Shown here piece by piece: positions 32,263 to 40,647 of a DNA stretch of 64,000 bases (positions are counted from its first letter, which is position 1; every line of letters begins with the position of its first letter). The position numbers were made by a program, and so were the translations under genes. Below the pieces are notes generated by a model. The model was not told the DNA's origin. It worked only from the letters and a program-made list of their open reading frames with translations, and searched no databases. The stretch is from Sphingobacterium arenae (lineage in GTDB: Bacteria; Bacteroidota; Bacteroidia; Sphingobacteriales; Sphingobacteriaceae), in contig NZ_JACNYK010000009.1 in NCBI RefSeq assembly GCF_014692505.1, forward strand, positions 25,755 through 89,754, given 5' to 3'.

Positions 32263-35200
32263 TTAAAAATTAACCTGAACCCCTAAGTTAAATACCTTTT
32301 GTAAGGGATAAGAAAGTCCGTTCCCTCGCATTTCGGGATCCCACAACTTAAAAGCAGAAAGGGTAAAAAGATTCGTGCCACTGGCATATATCCGCGGGCT
32401 CAGTCCATAAAAATCATTTATTTTGTATCCCATTTCGACAGATTTCAAGCGAATATAACTGGCTGAGCGAAGCCAATAATTACTATTCACAAAATTATTA
32501 GCGTTACCTATCGCTTCACTTCCGGCATCTGGTGACAAGCGTGGCCATTGTGCATAGAGATCTCTATTTGTTTCAGTCCACAAACTCTCCTTAATAAAAT
32601 TCAGCATCGCCCGATCCCCTCGCATTCCACCGGAGCTCACGGATACAAAAGGTGCCATGGCGCTAGCGTTCATAAAAAAGGAAAAACGGGAAGATCCCTG
32701 AATAAAGGCAGAAATATCAAAATTTTTAAATCCAAATGACCCACCTATACCATATTGGATTTCCGGATTTGTTGGATAACCCATGGGGACAATATCAAAC
32801 TGGTCGATAACGCCGTCGTTATTGATATCTCTATATTTTATGTCGCCCGCCTGATATAAGGCATTGCTGCCATTCACCATCTGCACTGGTGAATTCAGCA
32901 CCTCGTTGTCATCGATAAATAGACGTTCTGCGACATATCCTTGGGACTGACCTACTTTTCGTCCTACAACGGAGCGCCAAGGTGCAACACCGGAGTAATC
33001 CAACTCATCATACACGGTGATTTCCGAGGTTCCATAGGTAAAATTACCCCGCAGGATATACCACATCCCATTGAACAAGGATTTATTATAATTTAAAGTC
33101 AAATCAAGCCCCTTCCCTATCGCTTCCCCATAGTTAGTTCGCACATTGGACGTCAAGCCTACGATCGATGGAATATCCTGTCGTACCTGCACAATATTTG
33201 TTCGGTTTTCATGATACACTTCCGCAATCAATTCTAAATCGTTATTGAATAAACCTAGCTCTAAAGCTAAATTCGTTTTGTAAGAAACCTCCCACGTGAT
33301 ATTTGGATTAGCATAGCGCAACACCTCTATCGTTGGTCGACTAGTAAGCGAGTTAAAATTATTCCCGAAATAGCCTGCATTTGGCCCGTTTAGGTCGATG
33401 TTGGACGTAAAGAAAAAACGATCAGAATCAGACACAATGACGTCGTTACCGACTAAACCATAGGTACCACGAAGCTTCAATTTAGGTACGGCATTTCGTA
33501 AGTTGTCCCAAAAGGGTTCATCGGAAACTTGCCAGCCTAATCCGATGGATGGAAAAAAACCCCAACGAAAACGCGGATCAAAACGCTCCGATCCGTTGAG
33601 CCCGAAATTAAGCTCGGCAAAATACTTATTCCCATAACCATAGGTAAAGCGACCTGCCAACGCTACATTCCTAGATGGCAACGACGAGTCTAAATTATTC
33701 GCACTGCCATCCAAACGATCTTTAATCGAGCCTACCAACAAGGAGCCCACATCATGCTTGCCAAAGGAACGATTATACAACAAAGCGCCCTCTGCATATC
33801 CTCTTGCTTCAACAAACTTACTTCCCGCCTGGTAATCAATGTAATCATAGCCATCCTCCGGATTTAATGCTGCCAATTGATAAGGAAAGCTGTTACTTGG
33901 ATCATACGTTCCTCTTATATATTGATAATAAAAAGGGTCATAACTCCGCCGGAGACTAAAACCTGAATAGCGTGTAATACTACCGATAAAGCGGGCCTTT
34001 AAACCTTTTGTAAAAGAGCCTAAATCCTGGTGCAATTCCAACTGTGTAAGCAAGGTATTGTTTCGCACATCCTCATAGCCTCGCATAATATCTGCGTAGG
34101 GATTTAAATATCCCGGGCTGCCCTCTCCGAAGTCGTTGCCGGCATTATTACCAAACAAAATTCGATCAACATATTGTGTATTATAATCTGGCTCATAGTA
34201 TGCAGGGAAGAGTACCGGATTAGCCAGTAAGGTTTTACCATAGGTGTTCGCACCTCCACTCCCCGACTCACCGATAGGGCCAGTATAGTCATCGAAATTC
34301 GCACTCAAGCGGACTTTTGCTTCTAAGTTTTTCGTCAAATTCAAATTCACGTTGGAACGTACCGTATATTTTTTCAGGTTAATATTTGAATTGAAAGGGT
34401 TCTTATTATCGACCTTTAGGATACCGTTATCCTGCGAAAAAGATCCTGCCAGATAATATGTTGCGGCATTCCCTCCCCCTGTAAGATTGAGGTTTGTTCG
34501 GTGATTCAGTGAGTAATCCCTCGTTAGCATATCCTTCCAATCTACAGCTGGATACACATTCGGGTTTCTATTCGGGTCGCGGGTGAAATCAATCTTGCTT
34601 TGTGGATACGTTAGTTCGCCGTGCCTTGTCATATTTGCGATATTCGCATATTCCATATAACTAATCGGATCGGCCATATCAACCTTCGTTGTTGGCGTAG
34701 AAAGGGAGCTTTCATGCCGGAAGGAAACCTTCACCTTTCCCCGTTCTCCCTCTTTCGTCGTCACTAAAACTACACCATTAGCCCCTCTCGCTCCGTACAA
34801 CGCTGTTGCCGATGCATCTTTCAAAATCGAAAAACTCGCGATATCGTCCGGATTTAATCGGGCGAGGTCTTTGGAGGTCATCTCAATATTATCAATCAAA
34901 ATCAACGGAGATGTCAACCCACTCCCAAAAGAAGTAACACTACGCACAAAGAATTGTGCATCCTCTTCGCCCGGAGCGCCGGTAGATTGGTAGGCTACCA
35001 AACCCGCCATGCGACCGGCGAGCGCAGTCGTCAGGTTGCTAGACGGCGTACGCAACTCTTTCACGTTAACGGTGGTGATTGAAGACACCACACTTTCTTT
35101 CTTTTGCTTACCAAAGGCAACAACTACCGTTTCCTCGAGCTCCTCAGTATCTTTTGAAAGCCGCGTATTAATCAACCGAACCCGACCGACGACCACGGTA

Positions 35201-35799
35201 TCCGCTAAATAGCCAATAGCCGAAAAGATCAGAGAATCGCCCTGATTGGCCTCGAGTTCATAAATACCGTCGGCATCTGTCATCGTGCCTAATTGCTGCC
35301 TTTGTACGGTGATCGTCACGCCAGCGATCGGCGTGTCGTCAAACGCATCCGTCACTTTACCGGTAATTTTATTTTGCTGATGGGGCGAAACGACGCGGAC
35401 AGGTTCTCTTACCCGCACCGGAGGCTTGCTCCCCGCAACCGTGTTGGGGCGAGGTTTGATAACTATGGTATTGCCTTCAAGCAACCAGGTAGCGGCTTTG
35501 TCTTGCAGCAACACTTGCATAGTCTGGTTTATAGGCAGACCGTCAATATCAGCATGGACCTTGATCCTGCCCAGCTCTCTGCTCTTGATAAAAAACTCAT
35601 ATCCAGTTTGCTGTTGTATGGCCTTCATAACCTGCAACAAGGACATGCCATTCGTTTTCAAGGAAATGTCCTGCGCAACCCCCTCGGCCATTACGGTGGT
35701 CATATTCAGCAGGATAAGTGCAACGATCCATTTCATAATAAGGAGAAAACGGTTTACGGAAGACCCCTTCAGGTCTTCGGGTTTTGTGTTAAAATTCAT
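32263..35799 (-). CDS. SusC-type TonB-dependent transporter with STN signalling domain
   Basis: This 1178-residue outer-membrane transporter shows, in order: signal peptide (about 20-40); secretin/TonB short N-terminal (STN) domain at about 45-115 (SLLQVMKAIQQQTGYEFFIK, VLLQDKAATWLLEGNTIVIK); carboxypeptidase-regulatory-like domain from about 145 (ITGKVTDAFDDTPIAGVTIT); plug with LILIDNIEM and ATALYGARGANGVVLVTTKE; beta-barrel ending in VNF. STN domains touch FecR proteins, so this transporter likely signals ligand binding to the FecR encoded 180 bases upstream and on to an ECF sigma factor. Its presence here contrasts with the other SusC at 52272. Confidence 0.95.
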   Translation of the reverse strand: MNFNTKPEDLKGSSVNRFLLIMKWIVALILLNMTTVMAEGVAQDISLKTNGMSLLQVMKAIQQQTGYEFFIKSRELGRIKVHADIDGLPINQTMQVLLQDKAATWLLEGNTIVIKPRPNTVAGSKPPVRVREPVRVVSPHQQNKITGKVTDAFDDTPIAGVTITVQRQQLGTMTDADGIYELEANQGDSLIFSAIGYLADTVVVGRVRLINTRLSKDTEELEETVVVAFGKQKKESVVSSITTVNVKELRTPSSNLTTALAGRMAGLVAYQSTGAPGEEDAQFFVRSVTSFGSGLTSPLILIDNIEMTSKDLARLNPDDIASFSILKDASATALYGARGANGVVLVTTKEGERGKVKVSFRHESSLSTPTTKVDMADPISYMEYANIANMTRHGELTYPQSKIDFTRDPNRNPNVYPAVDWKDMLTRDYSLNHRTNLNLTGGGNAATYYLAGSFSQDNGILKVDNKNPFNSNINLKKYTVRSNVNLNLTKNLEAKVRLSANFDDYTGPIGESGSGGANTYGKTLLANPVLFPAYYEPDYNTQYVDRILFGNNAGNDFGEGSPGYLNPYADIMRGYEDVRNNTLLTQLELHQDLGSFTKGLKARFIGSITRYSGFSLRRSYDPFYYQYIRGTYDPSNSFPYQLAALNPEDGYDYIDYQAGSKFVEARGYAEGALLYNRSFGKHDVGSLLVGSIKDRLDGSANNLDSSLPSRNVALAGRFTYGYGNKYFAELNFGLNGSERFDPRFRWGFFPSIGLGWQVSDEPFWDNLRNAVPKLKLRGTYGLVGNDVIVSDSDRFFFTSNIDLNGPNAGYFGNNFNSLTSRPTIEVLRYANPNITWEVSYKTNLALELGLFNNDLELIAEVYHENRTNIVQVRQDIPSIVGLTSNVRTNYGEAIGKGLDLTLNYNKSLFNGMWYILRGNFTYGTSEITVYDELDYSGVAPWRSVVGRKVGQSQGYVAERLFIDDNEVLNSPVQMVNGSNALYQAGDIKYRDINNDGVIDQFDIVPMGYPTNPEIQYGIGGSFGFKNFDISAFIQGSSRFSFFMNASAMAPFVSVSSGGMRGDRAMLNFIKESLWTETNRDLYAQWPRLSPDAGSEAIGNANNFVNSNYWLRSASYIRLKSVEMGYKINDFYGLSPRIYASGTNLFTLSAFKLWDPEMRGNGLSYPLQKVFNLGVQVNF

Positions 35800-35979
35800 A
35801 CATTTGTACGGTTTAGATCATATTGTAATTTGTTAAAATGAAGAATTTCTCTTAAACCAGAGATAAATAATTACGATAGACCGCTAAAACAATGGCGGGC
35901 AGTGTTGGCGCACTGTCCGTTTTTTAGGACCTACTCTTCTATTGGCATTTGTGCTAATTCATCATGACTTTTGTGCTAG

Positions 35980-37173
35980 TTAGTTAAAAATTGTTAGTTT
36001 ATTCTTTTCTCCCAAACGTTCTAATCTAAATTTGATTCCACTACTTTCGATAATTCTGAGCACCTCTTTTAGACTTTTACCTCGGCTGATACTGGCATAT
36101 AGATAGGTGTGCTTCACGGTCTGATCAATCTGAAAATCAAAATCATACCAACGGCTCAGTATTTTCAGTGCTTCGCGTAACTCTAACTCTTCAAACATAA
36201 ACCGGTTATCCTTCCATGCTATATATGAGCTGACATCCACCTTTTTCTTACTTAACGCCCGTCCATCGTTAAGCCCTTGTTCGCCCGGCATTAGTGGGAG
36301 GACGTTACCAGCTGCGCGCAACAACACCGCCCCTTTTACTAGGGTAGTACGGGTATCTCCTTCCTCATCAGCATAAGCCTTGATATTAAATTGGGTACCG
36401 AGTACTTCAATTTCTTGTTGTGCCGTTTTGACCAAAAAAGGGATTCTGTGACCTTGTGTAGTAAAGGGTTTTACTTCAAAATAGGCTTCTCCCTCCAACT
36501 CTACCATTCTTAATCCACCCGTAAAGTGTGAAGGATAGGTTAGCTTTGTCTCCGCATTTAGCCATACTTTAGTACCATCGGCCAAGGTAATCTGATACTG
36601 TCCCCCTCTAGGCGTTTGTATGGTGGAATATACGACCTCCTCATCACTAAGTCGTATTATGGATGTGCCGTCCTCGTAAGTCAGCTCCTCACCCAAAACT
36701 ACTCCGTCCTGATCGTCGCTCAATTCGATGACGCTGCCATCCGAAAGGGTTATCAACGCTTTGTTCGTTCCCGGAGCTAGATCATGTATTTCAACATAGT
36801 GCTCTGTCAATACATGACTACGATAATATATAAAAATGAACGTCAATATCGTTAATAGCACCGCAACATAAGGTAGAAGTTTGCGGAAAATGGACATGCG
36901 GTATATTTGGCTGTTCTTACTGTCGGCATATATCTTATACAGCGTTTTGGATTTCAGTCGTTCATCCCATACACCGTTTCGTTCTCCATTTCTAAGTGCT
37001 AACCAATCCCGGATATCTTCTAAGACGATCTCTTCGTCTTCTGCTCTTTTTAACAATTCTGCATGCAATGGACTTTCCGTTACCCATTTTTCCAGAAAAA
37101 GCAGTTCCTGATCACTGATCGTGCCAGCCATCTTTTTCCTTATCAAAATTATAACGTCAGAAATGTCGTCCAT
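35980..37173 (-). CDS. FecR family anti-sigma/sigma-regulator protein
   Basis: FecR spans the inner membrane and relays a signal from a TonB-dependent transporter to an ECF sigma factor. The N-terminal cytoplasmic anti-sigma region (residues 1-92, LFLEKWVTESPLHAELLKRA) is followed by one TM helix at about 97-117 and a periplasmic FecR domain around 180-275 (TPRGGQYQITLADGTKVWLN, VELEGEAYFEV). The C-terminal DUF4974/STN-like domain (FEELELREALKILSRWYDFD) contacts the transporter. The length (397) is typical. The cognate sigma gene is not adjacent; the nearest is at 26398-26994. Confidence 0.95.
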   Translation of the reverse strand: MDDISDVIILIRKKMAGTISDQELLFLEKWVTESPLHAELLKRAEDEEIVLEDIRDWLALRNGERNGVWDERLKSKTLYKIYADSKNSQIYRMSIFRKLLPYVAVLLTILTFIFIYYRSHVLTEHYVEIHDLAPGTNKALITLSDGSVIELSDDQDGVVLGEELTYEDGTSIIRLSDEEVVYSTIQTPRGGQYQITLADGTKVWLNAETKLTYPSHFTGGLRMVELEGEAYFEVKPFTTQGHRIPFLVKTAQQEIEVLGTQFNIKAYADEEGDTRTTLVKGAVLLRAAGNVLPLMPGEQGLNDGRALSKKKVDVSSYIAWKDNRFMFEELELREALKILSRWYDFDFQIDQTVKHTYLYASISRGKSLKEVLRIIESSGIKFRLERLGEKNKLTIFN

Positions 37174-37267
37174 CTTTTATATTCCCTTGGTAAGAGTATA
37201 TACAAACGACTTGGAAAAACCTTAGTAAAAAAATGAAATATTTTTTGAAAAAATTTTTGGAGAGAGA

Positions 37268-38140
37268 TTATCCAAATAAATCTGAGCTTAAATAACGATC
37301 CCCTCGGTCACATGCAATGAAGACAATAATACCTTCATCGATTTCGCTAGCAACTTTTAAAGCTGCGTGAAATGCCCCACCTGTACTCATTCCCACAAAA
37401 ACCCCTTCTTTTCTTGCCAATTCTCGGGTGCGCTGGACGGCGTCCTGTTCAGCTATATCAATTACCCGATCTACCCGCGAAGCATCAAAAATCTTTGGAA
37501 GATAGGCTTCGGGCCACCGACGAATCCCGGGTATAGAAGATTTTTCCGTCGGCTGGCAACCAACAATCTGGATAGCTGGATTCTTATCTTTTAAGAACAT
37601 CGAACATCCCATAATCGTACCGGTTGTTCCCATAGCACTTACAAAATGTGTAATCTTTCCTTCTGTATCACGCCAAATTTCTGGTCCCGTGGTCTTGATA
37701 TGAGCTTTATAATTATCGGGGTTTGCAAACTGATTTAAAATAAAATATTCACCAGAAGCTGCTTTTTCCTCGGCATAATCACGACAAACTTCCATATTTT
37801 GCAACAACGTTACTTTCGCTCCGTACGCTTCCATGGTTAAGGTTCTTTCACGAGTAGATGATGAAGGCATAACGAGCTCGAGTTCTAAGCCATAAATACC
37901 GGCTATCATAGCCAAAGCGATACCCGTATTACCAGAGGTAGCTTCTATCAATTTCGTGTCTTTGGTGATTTCCCCTCTTTCCAAAGCAGAACGAATCATG
38001 TTTAAGGCAGCTCTGTCTTTTACAGAACCTGCCGGATTATTCCCTTCCATTTTTACGAAAATCTTCACGTTAGGGTTCTTGTGAAAAGAGGTAATTTCCA
38101 CAAGAGGAGTATTGCCTATGGCGTCTATTAGTTTTCCCAT
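37268..38140 (-). CDS. cysM: cysteine synthase B (O-acetylserine sulfhydrylase)
   Basis: This PLP-dependent enzyme makes cysteine from O-acetylserine and a sulfur donor in the cytoplasm. The PLP lysine is Lys41 in PAGSVKDRAA, the substrate loop is EATSGNTGIALA, and the phosphate-binding loop is AMGTTGTIMG. The C-terminal GMSTGGAFHAAL motif is present. At 290 residues with the MxEGNNPAGS form it is nearer to CysM than CysK. The start ATG overlaps the cysE stop (TAATG), showing translational coupling with serine acetyltransferase, which supplies its substrate. Confidence 0.93.
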   Translation of the reverse strand: MGKLIDAIGNTPLVEITSFHKNPNVKIFVKMEGNNPAGSVKDRAALNMIRSALERGEITKDTKLIEATSGNTGIALAMIAGIYGLELELVMPSSSTRERTLTMEAYGAKVTLLQNMEVCRDYAEEKAASGEYFILNQFANPDNYKAHIKTTGPEIWRDTEGKITHFVSAMGTTGTIMGCSMFLKDKNPAIQIVGCQPTEKSSIPGIRRWPEAYLPKIFDASRVDRVIDIAEQDAVQRTRELARKEGVFVGMSTGGAFHAALKVASEIDEGIIVFIACDRGDRYLSSDLFG

Positions 38141-38949
38141 TATACGATAGGTTTAGAGTCGATAAATTTGGAGTTAGGCTGGTGATAAACTGTAGTATAG
38201 GGGTCTACACTAGAAGTCAACCATACGTTTCCACCAATAACGGAGTGATGACCGACCACCGTTTGTCCTCCGAGGATCGTAGCACCTGCATAGATAATTA
38301 CATGATCTTCGATAATAGGGTGGCGTTGGGTGTCAACCATATTTTTTTCTACACTCAGCGCGCCCAGTGTGACACCTTGATATAGCTTGACATGGTCTCC
38401 AATGATACAAGTCTCCCCTATCACCAATCCTGTTCCATGATCAATATATAAATAGCGACCTATTCGGGCTCCCGGATGGATGTCGATTCCCGTTTTCGAA
38501 TGCGCATGTTCGGTCAATATACGAGGGATAAGTGGCACATTCGATTTCCATAGTTGGTGTGCTATGCGGTAAACGCATATGGCTGTAAAACCGGGATATG
38601 TGCGTATTACCTCCCGTAAACTGCGTGCCGCTGGATCACCATCCATAATCGCCTGCGCATCCGTGAGCATCACGTCGTAAATAGCCGGAAGTTCTTCGAG
38701 AAAACGATGTGCGATCAATTTGTTGTCACAATGTGAACATGCTTTTGTTTTCATCAACAATTCCAACAATTCTCCTTCGGCTTCTTCAAAAGCTTTACGA
38801 ACGTCACCTACATCCTGAAAATGAGATGATTGTCGCTCAGGAAATAGTAGATGGAGCACATGCATTGCCCAATCGGCTATACGGGCGTTACTCGGCATGT
38901 CCTGCACTTCCATTTGTTTTTGATATATATGTCGATAAAATTCTTTCAT
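38140..38949 (-). CDS. cysE: serine O-acetyltransferase
   Basis: This enzyme transfers acetyl from acetyl-CoA to L-serine, the first step of cysteine synthesis. An N-terminal helical domain (residues 1-140) is followed by a left-handed beta-helix of hexapeptide repeats (HPGARIGRYLYIDHGTGLVI, GDHVKLYQGVTLGALS, ATILGGQTVVGHHSVIGGNV). The catalytic His is probably in IDHGTG. ATG at 38949 (MKEFYRHIYQ) is preferred over an in-frame TTG at 38979 that would lie too close to the -7 element at 38977-38984. It is coupled to cysM by a stop-start overlap and preceded by DUF3037. Confidence 0.93.
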   Translation of the reverse strand: MKEFYRHIYQKQMEVQDMPSNARIADWAMHVLHLLFPERQSSHFQDVGDVRKAFEEAEGELLELLMKTKACSHCDNKLIAHRFLEELPAIYDVMLTDAQAIMDGDPAARSLREVIRTYPGFTAICVYRIAHQLWKSNVPLIPRILTEHAHSKTGIDIHPGARIGRYLYIDHGTGLVIGETCIIGDHVKLYQGVTLGALSVEKNMVDTQRHPIIEDHVIIYAGATILGGQTVVGHHSVIGGNVWLTSSVDPYTTVYHQPNSKFIDSKPIV

Positions 38950-38976
38950 TTTTATATATGAGGTTTCGTCTTTCTC

Positions 38977-38984
38977 CAAATTTA
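38977..38984 (-). promoter_or_regulatory. possible internal promoter for cysE-cysM
   Basis: The minus strand reads TAAATTTG, matching TAnnTTTG, 28 bases before the cysE ATG, so cysE-cysM may be transcribed apart from the kinase-DUF3037 pair. There is no good -33 box. Confidence 0.4.
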
Positions 38985-39011
38985 AGATTCCTTTTAAAAA
39001 AACTATGCCTT

Positions 39012-39395
39012 CTATAGTACTAATTTTTCAAATAGTTCTTGATGGGTCTCCTTCGCCGAAATGCATAAACCGGGATGCACTACCGAACATTGTATAACGG
39101 TACTTCGTTTTGCCGTTAGCCAACGGAAACGTTCCGCCTGCTCTAAAGTAGCCAGTTTCCCTCCTCCCTTATCGCCAACGCAGATACGCTGAAAAGAATC
39201 CAGGTGTTTCGTGATTAACTCCAAATCAATAGCTGGATCAAGCATTCTGCATTTAGCTTCGTCTACGTAAATCTTGACCTGTGCATATCGCTGTTTTCGA
39301 CAGTAGAGTGCCACACCGACATTGATAAACTCATCACGTTCCACGCGAGGGACTACGCGTACGATAGCATACTCATACAGTGTTCTCTCGCTCAT
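39012..39395 (-). CDS. DUF3037 domain protein, partner of HipA-like kinase
   Basis: This is a small cytoplasmic protein of 127 residues. The opening YEYAIVRVVPRVERDEFINV followed by GVALYCRKQRYAQVKI is the conserved DUF3037 signature; the rest is helical. The function is unknown. It overlaps the 3' end of the HipA-like kinase gene by 23 bases, so the two are translated together. The same pair recurs in many bacteria (established from general knowledge of the family), which argues that DUF3037 is an obligate partner or substrate of the kinase. Confidence 0.88.
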   Translation of the reverse strand: MSERTLYEYAIVRVVPRVERDEFINVGVALYCRKQRYAQVKIYVDEAKCRMLDPAIDLELITKHLDSFQRICVGDKGGGKLATLEQAERFRWLTAKRSTVIQCSVVHPGLCISAKETHQELFEKLVL

Positions 39396-40170
39396 GTTCT
39401 ATCTGTTTTATAAAATTTGCCGAATGGGTCAATCTTCCCAACAAAAAAGATATATATACTCGTCGGGCGTCGTCTGCACGCAATTGCCTATGCTCATCTA
39501 CTAACCATTCATCAGGCACAACCTGCAATATATTCCACAAATTTTCTTCTGTAAAAAAAGGTCGGTATTGCGCATCTATTTCCGCTACCTTTGACGCAAA
39601 TTTAAGCAATACATGATCTTTTATTTGTATAAACGGTTTTTCCAACTGCTCCTCCCAATTATCCCATGCATGGTGAAAATAAAGTGATGCGCCGTGATCT
39701 ATCAACCAAAGCTCTTTATGCCAGATCAACATATTGGTATTCCGTACGGTACGATCTACGTTCATAAGCAGCGCATCTAGCCAGACAATCTTAGAAGCTT
39801 CGACAGCTTCTATCTCATCCACGTTCGGATCAAATGTGATAGCACCATTCAAAAAATGCACGCCCAAATTTTTCCCTACCGAAAAACGTAACAAATCCTG
39901 TATTTCCTCGTCCGGCTCCATCCGCGCGAAAGATTCGTCAAGATCTGCAAAGACTAATTCGGGCATACGAAGTCCCAAAATACGACAAAGTTCGCCTCCG
40001 ATCAACTCAGCGACTAACGCTTTTCTTCCCTGTCCTGCTCCACGAAACTTGATGACATAGCTAAATCCATCGTCCGCGTCCACCAGAGCTGGTAACGACC
40101 CTCCCTCCCTAAAGGGTTTGATATAGCGTATGATACGTACATCACGTATCTCTGGTTTAAATATTTTCAT
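39373..40170 (-). CDS. HipA-like kinase family protein
   Basis: This protein of 265 residues has the catalytic core of the HipA/PI3K-like kinase fold and lacks the N-terminal HipA subdomain. Visible elements are the ATP-binding Lys41 in SYVIKFRGAG, the catalytic loop LMNVDRTVRNTNML with Asp139 and Asn144/146, and the metal-binding LIDHG with Asp158. All key residues appear intact, so it should be an active kinase. There is no HipB-type antitoxin gene; instead DUF3037 overlaps its 3' end and cysE-cysM follow. Whether it is a toxin, a regulator or a metabolic kinase cannot be told from sequence. Confidence 0.87.
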   Translation of the reverse strand: MKIFKPEIRDVRIIRYIKPFREGGSLPALVDADDGFSYVIKFRGAGQGRKALVAELIGGELCRILGLRMPELVFADLDESFARMEPDEEIQDLLRFSVGKNLGVHFLNGAITFDPNVDEIEAVEASKIVWLDALLMNVDRTVRNTNMLIWHKELWLIDHGASLYFHHAWDNWEEQLEKPFIQIKDHVLLKFASKVAEIDAQYRPFFTEENLWNILQVVPDEWLVDEHRQLRADDARRVYISFLLGRLTHSANFIKQIEHERENTV

Positions 40171-40201
40171 TTATCTATTTATATTTCTTATTGCTGATGA
40201 G

Positions 40202-40223
40202 AGCTCGAGTAAATAACCGAGCT
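40202..40223. other. short hairpin upstream of HipA-like kinase
   Basis: AGCTCG (40202-40207) pairs with CGAGCT (40218-40223) around the loop AGTAAATAAC. It lies 32 bases upstream of the kinase start codon. The loop end and stem include an inverted CGGTTAT, a sequence that also ends both 55-base repeats nearby. Confidence 0.45.
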
Positions 40224-40240
40224 GTCATGTTGATGAATGC

Positions 40241-40296
40241 TTATTTATCCAGTGTAAAATTTCATGGGTATAAATGAACTCGTTACACGCGGTTAT
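40241..40296 (+). repeat. 55-base direct repeat, copy 1
   Basis: It begins TTATTTATCCAGTGTAAAAT, has a central ATAAATGAACTC and ends in GTTACACGCGGTTAT. Copy 2 at 40375-40429 matches at roughly 80% of positions by eye, with the last 15 bases differing at one position. Each copy can form a hairpin through TTTAT...ATAAA. Confidence 0.7.
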
Positions 40297-40374
40297 CTAT
40301 ACACACGAAGTCTCCCTTGCGTAGAAGTTCGTTTACTACGTCAAAGAACGGAATTATTTTTCATCCGTAAGTAA

Positions 40375-40429
40375 TTATTTATGACTGTAAGATTTCCATG
40401 GAATAAATGAGCTCATTACACGCGGTTAT
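40375..40429 (+). repeat. 55-base direct repeat, copy 2
   Basis: It begins TTATTTATGACTGTAAGATT, with ATAAATGAGCTC in the centre and ATTACACGCGGTTAT at the end. It starts 134 bases after copy 1. A more degenerate third unit may lie near 40505-40550. The whole 477-base gap between the kinase and DUF1599 genes contains no convincing ORF. Confidence 0.7.
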
Positions 40430-40439
40430 TTTTTTAAAA

Positions 40440-40466
40440 GGCGATGAAGCTATCAGATTTATCGCC
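40440..40466. other. small inverted repeat in the kinase/DUF1599 gap
   Basis: GGCGAT (40440-40445) and ATCGCC (40461-40466) enclose 15 bases, directly after a T-rich run. The role is unknown. Confidence 0.35.
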
Positions 40467-40603
40467 AAGGTCTGTTAAACAAGTATTCCAGAGTTCGTAA
40501 GCTAGATTTATTCATCACTCAAATGTGCCTTGGATAAATCATGATGGTTTCGTTTATAACAAATTGTATCTATTTATAGCCCATCCCTTAAACATATTCT
40601 AAT

Positions 40604-40611
40604 TATATTTG
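40604..40611 (+). promoter_or_regulatory. -7 element for the DUF1599-BT_3928-aroK-GDPD operon
   Basis: TATATTTG is an exact TAnnTTTG match 36 bases before the ATG at 40648. The -33 region is weak. Confidence 0.55.
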
Positions 40612-40647
40612 TAGTTTGTAGAACTATCAATAGAAAAGGCAGCAATA

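Noticed and set aside
39012..40170. Classical HipBA toxin-antitoxin system
   Set aside because: No HipB-type helix-turn-helix protein is present; the partner is DUF3037 and the kinase lacks the HipA N-terminal subdomain.
40241..40429. CRISPR array
   Set aside because: Only two clear imperfect copies of about 55 bases, no regular spacers and no cas genes.
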